NCBI RefSeq assembly: GCF_016405855.1
Contig: NZ_JAEFCA010000005.1
Span: 62,001-126,000 of the forward strand
DNA from: Flavobacterium sp. IB48
GTDB lineage: Bacteria; Bacteroidota; Bacteroidia; Flavobacteriales; Flavobacteriaceae
Length of the DNA: 64,000 bases
Direction: 5' to 3'
Positions 16,507-25,427 of this stretch are shown in pieces. The position numbers and the translations under genes are program-made. The first letter of the stretch is position 1. Each line of letters starts with the position of its first letter. The notes beneath the pieces were generated by a model, which worked only from the letters and a program-made list of their open reading frames with translations, did no database searches and was not told the DNA's origin.

Positions 16507-17412
16507 CTAACCTTTAACTGTTGCCATTAAATCATTAATTCTTGAAGTAGAAATTTCGGGATTTGCACCAGGCGCCTCAGCAACAAGCGCTCCTACTGCA
16601 CAGGCAAAATCAATTGAACTTTGAGGATCTCTACTATTTAATAGTGAAGTGATTAAGGCCGCTAAGAAAGAATCTCCTGCACCAACAGTATCTGCAACTT
16701 CAATTGGGTAACCTCCATTTTCATAGATTTTCCCTTTCCATAGCAGTAAAGCTCCATGTTTTCCTTTGGTAACACACATCGCTGTGGCTTTCGTTTTTTC
16801 TTCAATAAAAGCCATGTTTTCTTCCAAAGTTTTAAAAGGAGAATTCATCTTTTTTGCGATCTCAAGTAATTCTTCATCATTAAATTTAATAAAGTCGGCT
16901 GATTGCATAAGCTCTTCTAAGATTTGATAAGTATAATGCGGTTTTCTTAAATTCACATCAAATACTTTATAAACATCACTTTGAAGCAATTCTTCCAGAG
17001 CATTTCTCGAAACGGTGTCACGGCAAACCAAACTTCCGTAAATCAGCACATCTGCTTCTGCAACGGTAGTTTTTGCTAAATCATTCAAAACAATTTTATC
17101 CCAAGCTGCCGGATAATTTATTTCATACGTTGCCGATCCACGTTCATTTAATGTAACGTTGACCAAACCCGTTGGAAAATCTTGTGACACTACAATCGTA
17201 TCTGTTTCAAGCCCAAGCTCTTTTATTTGACTTTTTATTGCCTTTCCATCTTCGTCATTTCCTACACAGCTTATCATGGCTACTTCGCAACCTAACGTTT
17301 TCATGCGTAAGGCCACATTCAATGGAGCTCCGCCAATCTTTTTTTCATTGGCAAAGACATCCCAAAGAACCTCTCCGTATGCCATCGCCTTAAGGTTTTT
17401 TCCCTTATTCAT
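16507..17412 (-). CDS. PfkB-family fructokinase
   Basis: The 301-residue ribokinase-fold sugar kinase has substrate-binding GGAPLN (27-32) and ATP/anion-hole motif DTVGAGDSFL (241-250) with catalytic base Asp247. The early motif GEVLWDVF and overall length match bacterial fructokinases, which make fructose-6-phosphate from ATP and fructose. It is the last gene of the levan locus, 25 bases after the GH32-type lipoprotein gene, and is followed by a strong terminator. It would trap fructose brought in by the MFS porter at 27007-28365. A different hexose kinase specificity is possible, but the neighbours argue for fructose. Confidence 0.9.
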   Translation of the reverse strand: MNKGKNLKAMAYGEVLWDVFANEKKIGGAPLNVALRMKTLGCEVAMISCVGNDEDGKAIKSQIKELGLETDTIVVSQDFPTGLVNVTLNERGSATYEINYPAAWDKIVLNDLAKTTVAEADVLIYGSLVCRDTVSRNALEELLQSDVYKVFDVNLRKPHYTYQILEELMQSADFIKFNDEELLEIAKKMNSPFKTLEENMAFIEEKTKATAMCVTKGKHGALLLWKGKIYENGGYPIEVADTVGAGDSFLAALITSLLNSRDPQSSIDFACAVGALVAEAPGANPEISTSRINDLMATVKG

Positions 17413-17437
17413 TCTAGAATTATTTTAATATTAGTTT

Positions 17438-18994
17438 TTATTCGGGCTGCGTTACCAGAAGGTTTGAAATTGTACTTGTTTGCCCTTCTGCAATTAAGCC
17501 CCATTTATTTTTGTCTCTTCCATAAATGCGATTGGTGAGCGCCGCTTTTCCGTTGATATAAAAGACTACAACACTTCCTTCAGCAATTACTTCAACATCA
17601 TATTTTGTATTTATCTGAAAAGCAAAAGGCAAGCTTGTTACTTCCTGTGAAGCCGAATTATATCCACTTATTTTTCCATTAGCAATATCCAAAACCACTT
17701 TATAATAACTTCCTGTATCATTCGTATGAAAAACAAATCCGGCTGTTCCGTTAGCTTTCGCTAAAGTGATTTCGGCTTTTATTTTAACTTTCTTTCCAAT
17801 GCTTTTAAAAGTAACCATTGCTTTTTCTGTTTCTCCAGATAAAGAATAAGTTCCATTATTAGCTGTTGCATTTGCTGAAATGGCATCTACTTCTGCAGTA
17901 GCATTCTTTTTCGAAAATAAATCCTTAACCGATTTCGGTGATTGCGTTCCTAAAGTTCCATCTGAATTTTGAATCAATTCATGAATAACCATATTTCCAG
18001 CCCAATCCTTGTTTCCTAAATCATTTTCAGGTGTTTTTCTGGCATTCCATCCAAAAACATATCTTTTATTTCCGTCAGAAGCTGTTTTTCCTGCATAAAA
18101 ATATTCTCCGTCAATTCTGTCATTTTCCGGTTTTATCCATGGCCCATTGATTGATGATGAAATTCTGTAATGCGTTCCTTTGTTTCCGCTCCAATTCTCA
18201 GAAAAAATTAAATACCAATTGCTTCCCATTTTGAAAATATCCGCACATTCCATCATCAGATAATTATCTTCAGGAGTTGTGGTATAAATTGGAGCTTCAA
18301 CATCCCATTTTCCCGATGCAGGATCTGCGATTGTAAAATGTAACAAAACAGCTTTTCTTCCTGGTTCTGTCTGTGTGCTTACTAACATTGAATATTTTTT
18401 CAATTCATCATTATAAAACACGTGCGGATCTCTGAAATCATAGTTGTAATATCCTGCAGGAGCTGTAATTTTAAAAGACGGAACTTTTGTCCATTTTTTC
18501 AAGTCACTACTTGTTGCGCATAAAACACTTTCTCTGGCATTAGACTGAACAAAAGCCGGATTTTCGTTGTGCCCTGTATAATAAAAATAATAGAGATTAC
18601 CCACTTTGACAACTGATCCTGTGCCAATAGCAAAATCAGGTTCAAGCGTTGTACCATACGGAATGGTTTGACCTTCATAAGTAAAATGTGCCAAATCTGT
18701 GCTTTGGTATTCATGAATATCATGAAATCCTTTTCCGGCAGGTTTATTCTGTGCGTCATGCAAAAAATAAATATGAAATTTTCCGTTATCGAAAAAAGGC
18801 ATAATATCCCCGGTATAACCTGCACTGTAATAAGGATCGGTTGTACCCATCCATTGCGCTGGCGGAACAGGGAAAACACTTGTAATTTCAGAATTCCCTC
18901 CTGAAATAGAACCTCCAATATAATTTTCATCCTGACTACATGAAGCAAGTGAAAAGAAAATAAAGGCAATTGTGATTATATTTCTATATTTCAT
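17438..18994 (-). CDS. GH32-type lipoprotein, probable surface levanase/fructanase
   Basis: The 518-residue lipoprotein has lipid-anchor Cys19 (FFSLASC). A five-bladed GH32/43-like propeller covers about 45-330. The usual GH32 opening WMNDPNG is replaced by TGDIMPFFDNGKFHIYF, leaving Asp63 as probable nucleophile; the RDP motif (Arg188-Asp189-Pro190) and acid/base Glu249-Cys250 are kept. A C-terminal beta-sandwich (about 370-518, YVVFYINGKAALTN-like) resembles GH32 C-terminal or concanavalin-type modules. The lipid anchor and position after the SusD and DUF4960 genes suggest a surface enzyme that cuts levan before import, as the endo-levanase does in B. thetaiotaomicron. Endo action is inference. 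I chose ATG 18994; an in-frame ATG at 19009 adds five residues. Confidence 0.8.
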   Translation of the reverse strand: MKYRNIITIAFIFFSLASCSQDENYIGGSISGGNSEITSVFPVPPAQWMGTTDPYYSAGYTGDIMPFFDNGKFHIYFLHDAQNKPAGKGFHDIHEYQSTDLAHFTYEGQTIPYGTTLEPDFAIGTGSVVKVGNLYYFYYTGHNENPAFVQSNARESVLCATSSDLKKWTKVPSFKITAPAGYYNYDFRDPHVFYNDELKKYSMLVSTQTEPGRKAVLLHFTIADPASGKWDVEAPIYTTTPEDNYLMMECADIFKMGSNWYLIFSENWSGNKGTHYRISSSINGPWIKPENDRIDGEYFYAGKTASDGNKRYVFGWNARKTPENDLGNKDWAGNMVIHELIQNSDGTLGTQSPKSVKDLFSKKNATAEVDAISANATANNGTYSLSGETEKAMVTFKSIGKKVKIKAEITLAKANGTAGFVFHTNDTGSYYKVVLDIANGKISGYNSASQEVTSLPFAFQINTKYDVEVIAEGSVVVFYINGKAALTNRIYGRDKNKWGLIAEGQTSTISNLLVTQPE

Positions 18995-19015
18995 TTTAAT
19001 TAAATTCAAAGTGGA

Positions 19016-20413
19016 TTATTTTGCTGCTAAATAATTGATACTGTTTTGTGTCAGCAGTTTGATGTTTGTGATAAACTCATTTGCCTGACTTGGCACTCCG
19101 CTACTATTCGTTTCATTGTACCAATCGTAAGCTCCCATAGAAATAACAATTACATTTTTATTTGTGCTTGTATTTGGAAATTCTGCAATTGTAACCCTTC
19201 CGTTAAGTTCATTATCCCAAGCTTCACTTGCGAGATTTGTTCCTCCGGTTTGGTTTCTCCAACCTTCTCCATTATTGTATCCGCCCCATTCTGGTAAAAA
19301 CCACCATGCTGTATGATTTAATCTGAAAGTTCCACTTTGCAGCAAATTAGCTTTTCCAGCTTCAAAAGTGGTTAAACCTTGAAATATTGGATGACCTTCA
19401 TGACCAACGAATGACATTCCCCATGAATTTCCGTCTACAAATCCGTTTGGAGGGAAATCACCAAAAACATTGTTTGGTCCCTTTCCTGACGGAACAATTC
19501 CTAAAGCATCGACATATTGTGAAGCAAATGAAGTCAACAATAGATTTCCGCCATTTGTTCTAAAATTTTTCAATGCGTTGGTAACTGTAGGATTGTAAGC
19601 TACAGAAGGTAAATTTGCAGCCGAATCAAAATGCCACCAAATCACATCGATATCACTTAAATCGGCACCGTTTTGTATACTTTCGAAAGAAATATATTTA
19701 GCTCCCGGGAAGTTATCAAACAACCAGTTTGAAGCCGTAACTTCATCCATATTTGTAATTCCTGATCTTGTAGCCGCAGTTCCTAAAAACGCCACAGTTA
19801 ATCCTGTTACCGGAACTCCAACATTTGCGGTATAATTAACGCTTTTTCCGTTTGATGTTATTACAAAAGTAACTGCATTTGTAAAATCAACTGTTGCTCC
19901 TGAAGCTGGTGAAATGGTAACACCAGCAGTTGTTTCAATTACTGGTTTTAGTGCTGTCAAATCGGTATTTTCAGGAAGCGTCATATTAATGGTTTTGCTA
20001 ATGTCGTTTACCGTTGCGGCAACGCCATTAATTGTAAAACTCTTAATTGGACTTAAAACGGTTGCTGTTACAGTATAATCTTTATATAAATTACCATTAA
20101 CCACTCTGAATTTTACCTGATTTGTAAAATTCATCGCCGAATTTAATTCTGGATTTGATGTTGCACCTTCTACAAAAACAACTTCCGGTTTTATGGCTGT
20201 TATATCAGACCCGTAAGGCATTACAACAGTAATTTTTCCTGTTGTCTGATCAATGCTTCCTGAAACTCCATTCAATTTGAATGAAAGTACATTTGAAGGC
20301 GAACTCACATCAAATCCGCCAGTTTCAAAACTATTTTCGCAGGCAGTAATCATAAAAATCATTGCGAATACTATAGACACTTTGGTCCAATATTTATTTA
20401 AAGCTTTTTTCAT
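19016..20413 (-). CDS. DUF4960-type lipoprotein, probable surface glycan-binding protein
   Basis: The 465-residue protein has a lipoprotein signal (Cys25 in MIFMITACE). Two similar beta-sandwich repeats follow (about 40-120 and 125-205: both have NGVS or NGVA, then TINMTLPENTD-like text). A C-terminal alpha/beta domain from about 208 contains VIWWHFDSAANLP, GGNLLLTSFASQYVDALG and VIVISMGAYDWYN. I recognise this domain as DUF4960. In the B. thetaiotaomicron levan locus a lipoprotein at the same place binds levan at the cell surface. I infer the same job; no catalytic residues are evident. It lies 19 bases after susD. Confidence 0.7.
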   Translation of the reverse strand: MKKALNKYWTKVSIVFAMIFMITACENSFETGGFDVSSPSNVLSFKLNGVSGSIDQTTGKITVVMPYGSDITAIKPEVVFVEGATSNPELNSAMNFTNQVKFRVVNGNLYKDYTVTATVLSPIKSFTINGVAATVNDISKTINMTLPENTDLTALKPVIETTAGVTISPASGATVDFTNAVTFVITSNGKSVNYTANVGVPVTGLTVAFLGTAATRSGITNMDEVTASNWLFDNFPGAKYISFESIQNGADLSDIDVIWWHFDSAANLPSVAYNPTVTNALKNFRTNGGNLLLTSFASQYVDALGIVPSGKGPNNVFGDFPPNGFVDGNSWGMSFVGHEGHPIFQGLTTFEAGKANLLQSGTFRLNHTAWWFLPEWGGYNNGEGWRNQTGGTNLASEAWDNELNGRVTIAEFPNTSTNKNVIVISMGAYDWYNETNSSGVPSQANEFITNIKLLTQNSINYLAAK

Positions 20414-20432
20414 ATTGCTGATTTTTTAAAGA

Positions 20433-22124
20433 TTAATAACCTGGATTTTGTTTGTACAATCCCTGACTGAAATTAATTTGCTTCAACGGAATTGGGCAAT
20501 ACTCCTCTTTGTGCGCATCAAAAAAAGCATCTTGATAATAGGTACGTTTTGTTTTTTCTTTTGCATAAAAATCATTCATAACCTGATCTGTGATTCCCCA
20601 GCGAACAAGATCGAAGAATCGGCTTCCTTCCATTGCCAATTCTAAACGACGTTCCCAACGCAAAGCTTTACGGGCAAAATCCTGTGTCCAGTTGCAATTG
20701 CTTCCGTCCACATAAGTATTGATTTTGAAGTTACTCACATATGGCAGTCTTCCTGTACTTTGCGCTGCTCTTTCTCTGATTTCATTAATCAACGGCAAAG
20801 CTTCAGATTGTCTTCCTAATTCAATCAAAGCTTCGGCACGCATCAAAATCACATCGGCATAACGAATCTGAATTCTGTTTTTAGAATTTCCGTAAAATGG
20901 ATCAATATTTACAACACAACTGCAATTTGGGGCAACGTTTTCTTTTAAAGAAGCATAATAACCATACGTTCCTGGAGAACGTACCCAAGCTTCAACATAT
21001 AAAAATTCTGGATCATACTTGTAAGGCAGACCCGGCATTGCAACCGTATGATATAATCTTGGATCAACCGTATTTGCATCTATATTTTTGTAATCAAAAT
21101 CTTCGTTGTTGTACGTATCAAATTCAGGCAGACCATTTGCTCCTGTTTTAAAAGCATTCACTAAATTTTGGCTTGGTTTATGAAAATCACAACAGCCTAA
21201 ACCTTGTGGCGTAGAAAGAACATCCGAGAAATTTAATCTTCCGTATAAAGTTCCGTCATTATCAGAAAACTGAATTGAGAAAATAGATTCAGGTCCGTTT
21301 TCGTAAGTTCCCGGTAAGAAGTTGTTGGCAAAATCAGGTTCTAAAGAAGCTTTTCCAATTACTTTATCCGTAGCTGCAATTACTTCCTGCAAATGCTGCT
21401 GACTGATTCCTGTAACTTTAAATGTTTCATCCTGCGTATAAGCCTGATACAATCTAGTTTTTGCCAAATAAGCATACGCTGCTTTTTTATTGGCACGTCC
21501 AACTTCTGGTTGTGTGTCAGGCAAATTATCAGCCGCAGCTTGAAAATCTTCTGCAATTTTTTCCCAAAGTTCTTCGTTTGAAAGTGCTTTGTTTGAAATC
21601 GTTTTATAATCTTCTACTGGAACATCTTCGGTAATATAAGGCACATTTCTGAACATGATTTTCAGCATAAAATAAAAATGTCCTCTTAAAAAACGCATTT
21701 CAGCCATACGTGTTTTCTTCAATGGATAATCGGCTTCTGAGATTTGTTCCAAAGCTTTCAATGCTTTATTGGCTCTTGAAACACCAACATAACTGATGTA
21801 CCAGAAACTATCCAATTCTCCAAAATCTGGACGAATATTATTTGAAACTTCAAAAAAGTGGAAATCCTGAATATCATTTGTACCGCTTCCACCTTTGTAG
21901 GCATCATCAGAACGAACATTTCCAAATGGCCACAAACTGTACGGAGAATCGTAATGATCATTTCCTAATTGAGCATAAGCAGCATTCATAAATCCTTCAA
22001 CATTCTCAGGCGTTACAATATCTTTTTCTGACAAAACGCCACGCGGATCATTTTCTAAAAAATCGGAACAGGAAGCGAAGAAACCTATCGCTAAAAATCC
22101 TGCCATATATATTATTTTTTTCAT
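20433..22124 (-). CDS. SusD/RagB-family lipoprotein of the levan locus
   Basis: The 563-residue protein has lipid-anchor Cys19 (IGFFASC) followed by SDFLENDPRGVLSE. SusD landmarks include MRFLRGHFYFMLKIMFRNVP, RYADVILMRAEALIELGR and the C-terminal block ELAMEGSRFFDLVRWG. It should cap the SusC barrel encoded 14 bases upstream and bind levan oligosaccharides at the surface. It is longer than the susD at 8504-10003 and the two are clearly not recent copies. Confidence 0.93.
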   Translation of the reverse strand: MKKIIYMAGFLAIGFFASCSDFLENDPRGVLSEKDIVTPENVEGFMNAAYAQLGNDHYDSPYSLWPFGNVRSDDAYKGGSGTNDIQDFHFFEVSNNIRPDFGELDSFWYISYVGVSRANKALKALEQISEADYPLKKTRMAEMRFLRGHFYFMLKIMFRNVPYITEDVPVEDYKTISNKALSNEELWEKIAEDFQAAADNLPDTQPEVGRANKKAAYAYLAKTRLYQAYTQDETFKVTGISQQHLQEVIAATDKVIGKASLEPDFANNFLPGTYENGPESIFSIQFSDNDGTLYGRLNFSDVLSTPQGLGCCDFHKPSQNLVNAFKTGANGLPEFDTYNNEDFDYKNIDANTVDPRLYHTVAMPGLPYKYDPEFLYVEAWVRSPGTYGYYASLKENVAPNCSCVVNIDPFYGNSKNRIQIRYADVILMRAEALIELGRQSEALPLINEIRERAAQSTGRLPYVSNFKINTYVDGSNCNWTQDFARKALRWERRLELAMEGSRFFDLVRWGITDQVMNDFYAKEKTKRTYYQDAFFDAHKEEYCPIPLKQINFSQGLYKQNPGY

Positions 22125-22138
22125 TTTTTAATCTTTTA

Positions 22139-25100
22139 TTATAAAGTAAAATTAAGACCTGCCGTAAAAGTTGTTGGCTGTGGATATCCAAAACCTGCAT
22201 TTTCAGGATCAACTCCTGTGAAGCTTTTTGCATCAAGAATCAATAAATTTTGACCGCTGATGTACAGTCTGAAGCTTTCCATACTTAGCTTTTTCAATAG
22301 TTCTTTTGGCAAACTATATCCAAGTTGCAAAACTCTTAGTTTAAGGTAACTGCCATTTTCTACATAATAAGTCGAAAATCTAGATTCTGCATTTCTGTCA
22401 ACCGTCGTCAAAGCCGGAATAGTTGAATTTGGATTATCCAAAGACCAGGCATTCAACAAACGTGTTCCTTTATTTGATCCAACATCATCAACACTCCAGA
22501 AATCAGTTTGGTATTTTGTGTTGTTAATCACATCGACGTCAGTTGCACCTTCCCAAAAAGTGGTAAAATCAAAGTTTTTATAAGACAAGTTTAAATTAAT
22601 TCCGTACAGCAATCCTGGATTTGGGTTTCCAATCCATGTACGATCTTTGTCTGTAATTACGCCATCGCCATTTAAATCTTTGTAACGAATTCTTCCAAGG
22701 CCTTTTCCTTCTTGAATAGCCGAATTATCAACCTGATCCTGACTTGTAAACAAGCCATCAGTAACGTAACCATACATTGAATTTATTGGACGTCCCAAGA
22801 TATTATCGTTTAGACCATCGCCTCCATAATTGTTTTTAACTTCATCTGGCAATTTGGTCATTTTGTTTCTGTTAGCCGAAATATTGCCAGAAATATCATA
22901 TTTCAATCCAAATGAAGTTTCGTCATGATATCCTAAAGAAAATTCCCAACCTCTGTTTTCCATAGAAGCTCCATTTACCCAACGATTTCCTCCTTCTCCT
23001 ATAACTCCTAAGTACGGTGGCAATACCAAAATATCATCTGTTTTCTTGATATAATAATCTACAGAACCGCTTAATTTTTGTTTGAATAAACCAAAGTCCA
23101 AACCAATATTGGTCTGTGTCGTAGTTTCCCATTTCAAATCATCATTTCCTGATTGTGTTGCGATAAAACCAGACGGAAGCAATCCGTTTCCATTTCCTGC
23201 AATATCGTAAGCGGTTCCGTAAGATGTTGCCCAAGTTGGGCTTCCGCCGGCGTAACTTGCCAGATAAAGCGAATAAACTGCTGTATTGCTAATTTCTTGA
23301 TTACCAGTTTGTCCCCAGCCTGCTCTTAATTTTAAGTCAGAAAAAACAGGAGCATTGTTTTTAATGAAGTTTTCATTGCTAATTCTCCATCCCGCTGAAA
23401 CTGCCGGAAATGTTCCGAATTGATTGTTTTTTCCAAAACGAGAAGAACCATCACGACGAATAGTACCCGAAACCAAATAACGATTATCAAACTCGTAATC
23501 TGCTTTTCCAAAATAAGAAAGCAAAGAATATACAGTCGAAGTTCCGCTTGTAAAAGATTCTCCCGTTCCTGCATCTGGATACATATAATCTGGCGTTTCG
23601 ATCAAAAAGTCATTTTTACGTAATGTATTTGTATCATAAGTATCTTTATACATCTCCGTTCCCGCCATCAAATTCAGATTGCTTTTTCCAAAATTCAGGC
23701 TGTAAATTGCTGTATTCGTCCAAGTCCATTTATCACTAATTGACTGATCGATAGTTACAGAAGTCTGATCGTTTTGCAAATAACCCGATTTGTAGCTTCT
23801 TTGCAGCGTACGTTTTTTATAAAAACCATAATCCATTCCGAAACTGGTTTTGATGTGCAGGTTTTTAATGATTTCCAAATCCGCATAAACGTTACCAAAA
23901 AGACGCAAATAATCGTATTTGTTATCTTTATTATATTCTAAAAGACGAACAGGATTTTGTCTGTCGTTCATTCCTCCAACAGGACCTCCCCAACCTATTC
24001 CATCTACAGTGTGAACCGGAATAATTGGCAAAGCTCTAAGTGCAGGATCTAAAACGCCAGGATCTGTCACTTCGTTTGTGCGGTTTAAACTGAAATTTTC
24101 TCCGATAACTAATTTGCCGTCAAAATATTTATACGAACTGTTCATTCTAGCCGAAATTCTTTCGAAATCTGTTGTTTTTACAACACCTTCATTTCCATAA
24201 TAACCTAACGAGAAAACATAATTTCCTTTATCAGAAGCATTCGAAACTGACAAATCATAAGAATTGGCAACTCCGGTTTGAGAGATCGCATCGTACCAAT
24301 CTGTATTTGAAGCTTTAAGAGTTTGCTGTGCATCTAAATATTCTGGAACCAAAACTTTATTCAATTGCGGTTTATTGTTATTTACCGACCAGTCAAACTG
24401 ATAGCGCAAATTGTTATTATTCGGATTCAATCCGTCGTTAATATTTGCCTGCCAAAGTGCTTGTCCAAATTGGTTTGCATTTAGAACATCTAACTTTCTT
24501 GAATAATCAGAAAAGGAAGCATAGGTACTGAAATTGATTCTCATTTTGCCTTCTTTTCCTTTTTTGGTTGTAATGATAATTACACCGTTCGACGCTCGGG
24601 AACCGTAAATACTTGCTGAAGAAGCATCTTTCAGAACCTGAATGGTTTCAATATCATTCGGATTTAGTTCATGCATTCCAGATTTTGTCGGCATTCCGTC
24701 AATAACATAAAGCGGATCTGTGTTGTTTAAAGTTCCAACACCACGAATCACTACTTTGGTATTTCCGCCGCTTGGCGAACCATCCGACGATACCTTTACT
24801 CCAGCAATTCTTCCTTGTAAAGCTTTTATAGGGTTTGGTTCTGGCTGTTTCATGACTTCCTTCATGTTTACAACAGCAACCGCTCCTGTAATATCCGTTT
24901 TCTTTTGTTTTGAATATCCCGTTACAACAACTTCATTCAATTGATTGTTGTCAACTTTTAGCGTTACATTGATTGTTTTTTGCCCTTTAACTGAAATCGA
25001 TTGCGGGGCATATCCTATAAAAGAAACTACAAGTACAGCATCTGGAGCAACATTCGGCAAGGAAAAATTCCCGTCAAAGTCAGTTACTGAACTGGTATTG

Positions 25101-25243
25101 GTTCCTGAAATAATTACTGTCGCTCCAGGAAGCGGCATTCCGTCATCAGACGAAAAGACCGTTCCTTTTATTCCGTTTTCCTGAGCCGTCATCATCAGCA
25201 TCGGAAAGAAGAAAAATAGAAAATAAATAATCTTACTTTTCAT
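22139..25243 (-). CDS. SusC/RagA-family TonB-dependent transporter of the levan locus
   Basis: The 1034-residue protein has a signal peptide ending MMTAQ (about 21), a carboxypeptidase-D-like domain (22-100, GTVFSSDDGMPLPGATV), the TonB region NEVVVTGYSKQKKTDITGA, plug motifs VVIRGVGTLNNTDPLYVIDG and VLKDASSASIYGSRASNGV, and a long barrel ending FTAGLNFTL. Upstream, 25244-25427 holds no clear TAnnTTTG box or terminator, so it may be read from the GH32 gene before it. It forms the import channel for fructan oligosaccharides. Confidence 0.94.
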   Translation of the reverse strand: MKSKIIYFLFFFFPMLMMTAQENGIKGTVFSSDDGMPLPGATVIISGTNTSSVTDFDGNFSLPNVAPDAVLVVSFIGYAPQSISVKGQKTINVTLKVDNNQLNEVVVTGYSKQKKTDITGAVAVVNMKEVMKQPEPNPIKALQGRIAGVKVSSDGSPSGGNTKVVIRGVGTLNNTDPLYVIDGMPTKSGMHELNPNDIETIQVLKDASSASIYGSRASNGVIIITTKKGKEGKMRINFSTYASFSDYSRKLDVLNANQFGQALWQANINDGLNPNNNNLRYQFDWSVNNNKPQLNKVLVPEYLDAQQTLKASNTDWYDAISQTGVANSYDLSVSNASDKGNYVFSLGYYGNEGVVKTTDFERISARMNSSYKYFDGKLVIGENFSLNRTNEVTDPGVLDPALRALPIIPVHTVDGIGWGGPVGGMNDRQNPVRLLEYNKDNKYDYLRLFGNVYADLEIIKNLHIKTSFGMDYGFYKKRTLQRSYKSGYLQNDQTSVTIDQSISDKWTWTNTAIYSLNFGKSNLNLMAGTEMYKDTYDTNTLRKNDFLIETPDYMYPDAGTGESFTSGTSTVYSLLSYFGKADYEFDNRYLVSGTIRRDGSSRFGKNNQFGTFPAVSAGWRISNENFIKNNAPVFSDLKLRAGWGQTGNQEISNTAVYSLYLASYAGGSPTWATSYGTAYDIAGNGNGLLPSGFIATQSGNDDLKWETTTQTNIGLDFGLFKQKLSGSVDYYIKKTDDILVLPPYLGVIGEGGNRWVNGASMENRGWEFSLGYHDETSFGLKYDISGNISANRNKMTKLPDEVKNNYGGDGLNDNILGRPINSMYGYVTDGLFTSQDQVDNSAIQEGKGLGRIRYKDLNGDGVITDKDRTWIGNPNPGLLYGINLNLSYKNFDFTTFWEGATDVDVINNTKYQTDFWSVDDVGSNKGTRLLNAWSLDNPNSTIPALTTVDRNAESRFSTYYVENGSYLKLRVLQLGYSLPKELLKKLSMESFRLYISGQNLLILDAKSFTGVDPENAGFGYPQPTTFTAGLNFTL

Positions 25244-25427
25244 AAATTAATGGTTTTGGTTATATTTAATTGGTTAATTACGTAGTTAGTATTTCGAATG
25301 CCAATTTTAAGTGGCCGATCTATTTCAGAATAAAGCATAAAAGGTCAGAAAGGAATAATCTTTCGAATGTTTTCAAGCTTTAGCAGTCATTTCTTCACTA
25401 AAGAAAAAGTGCTTTTGCTATTCTTTT

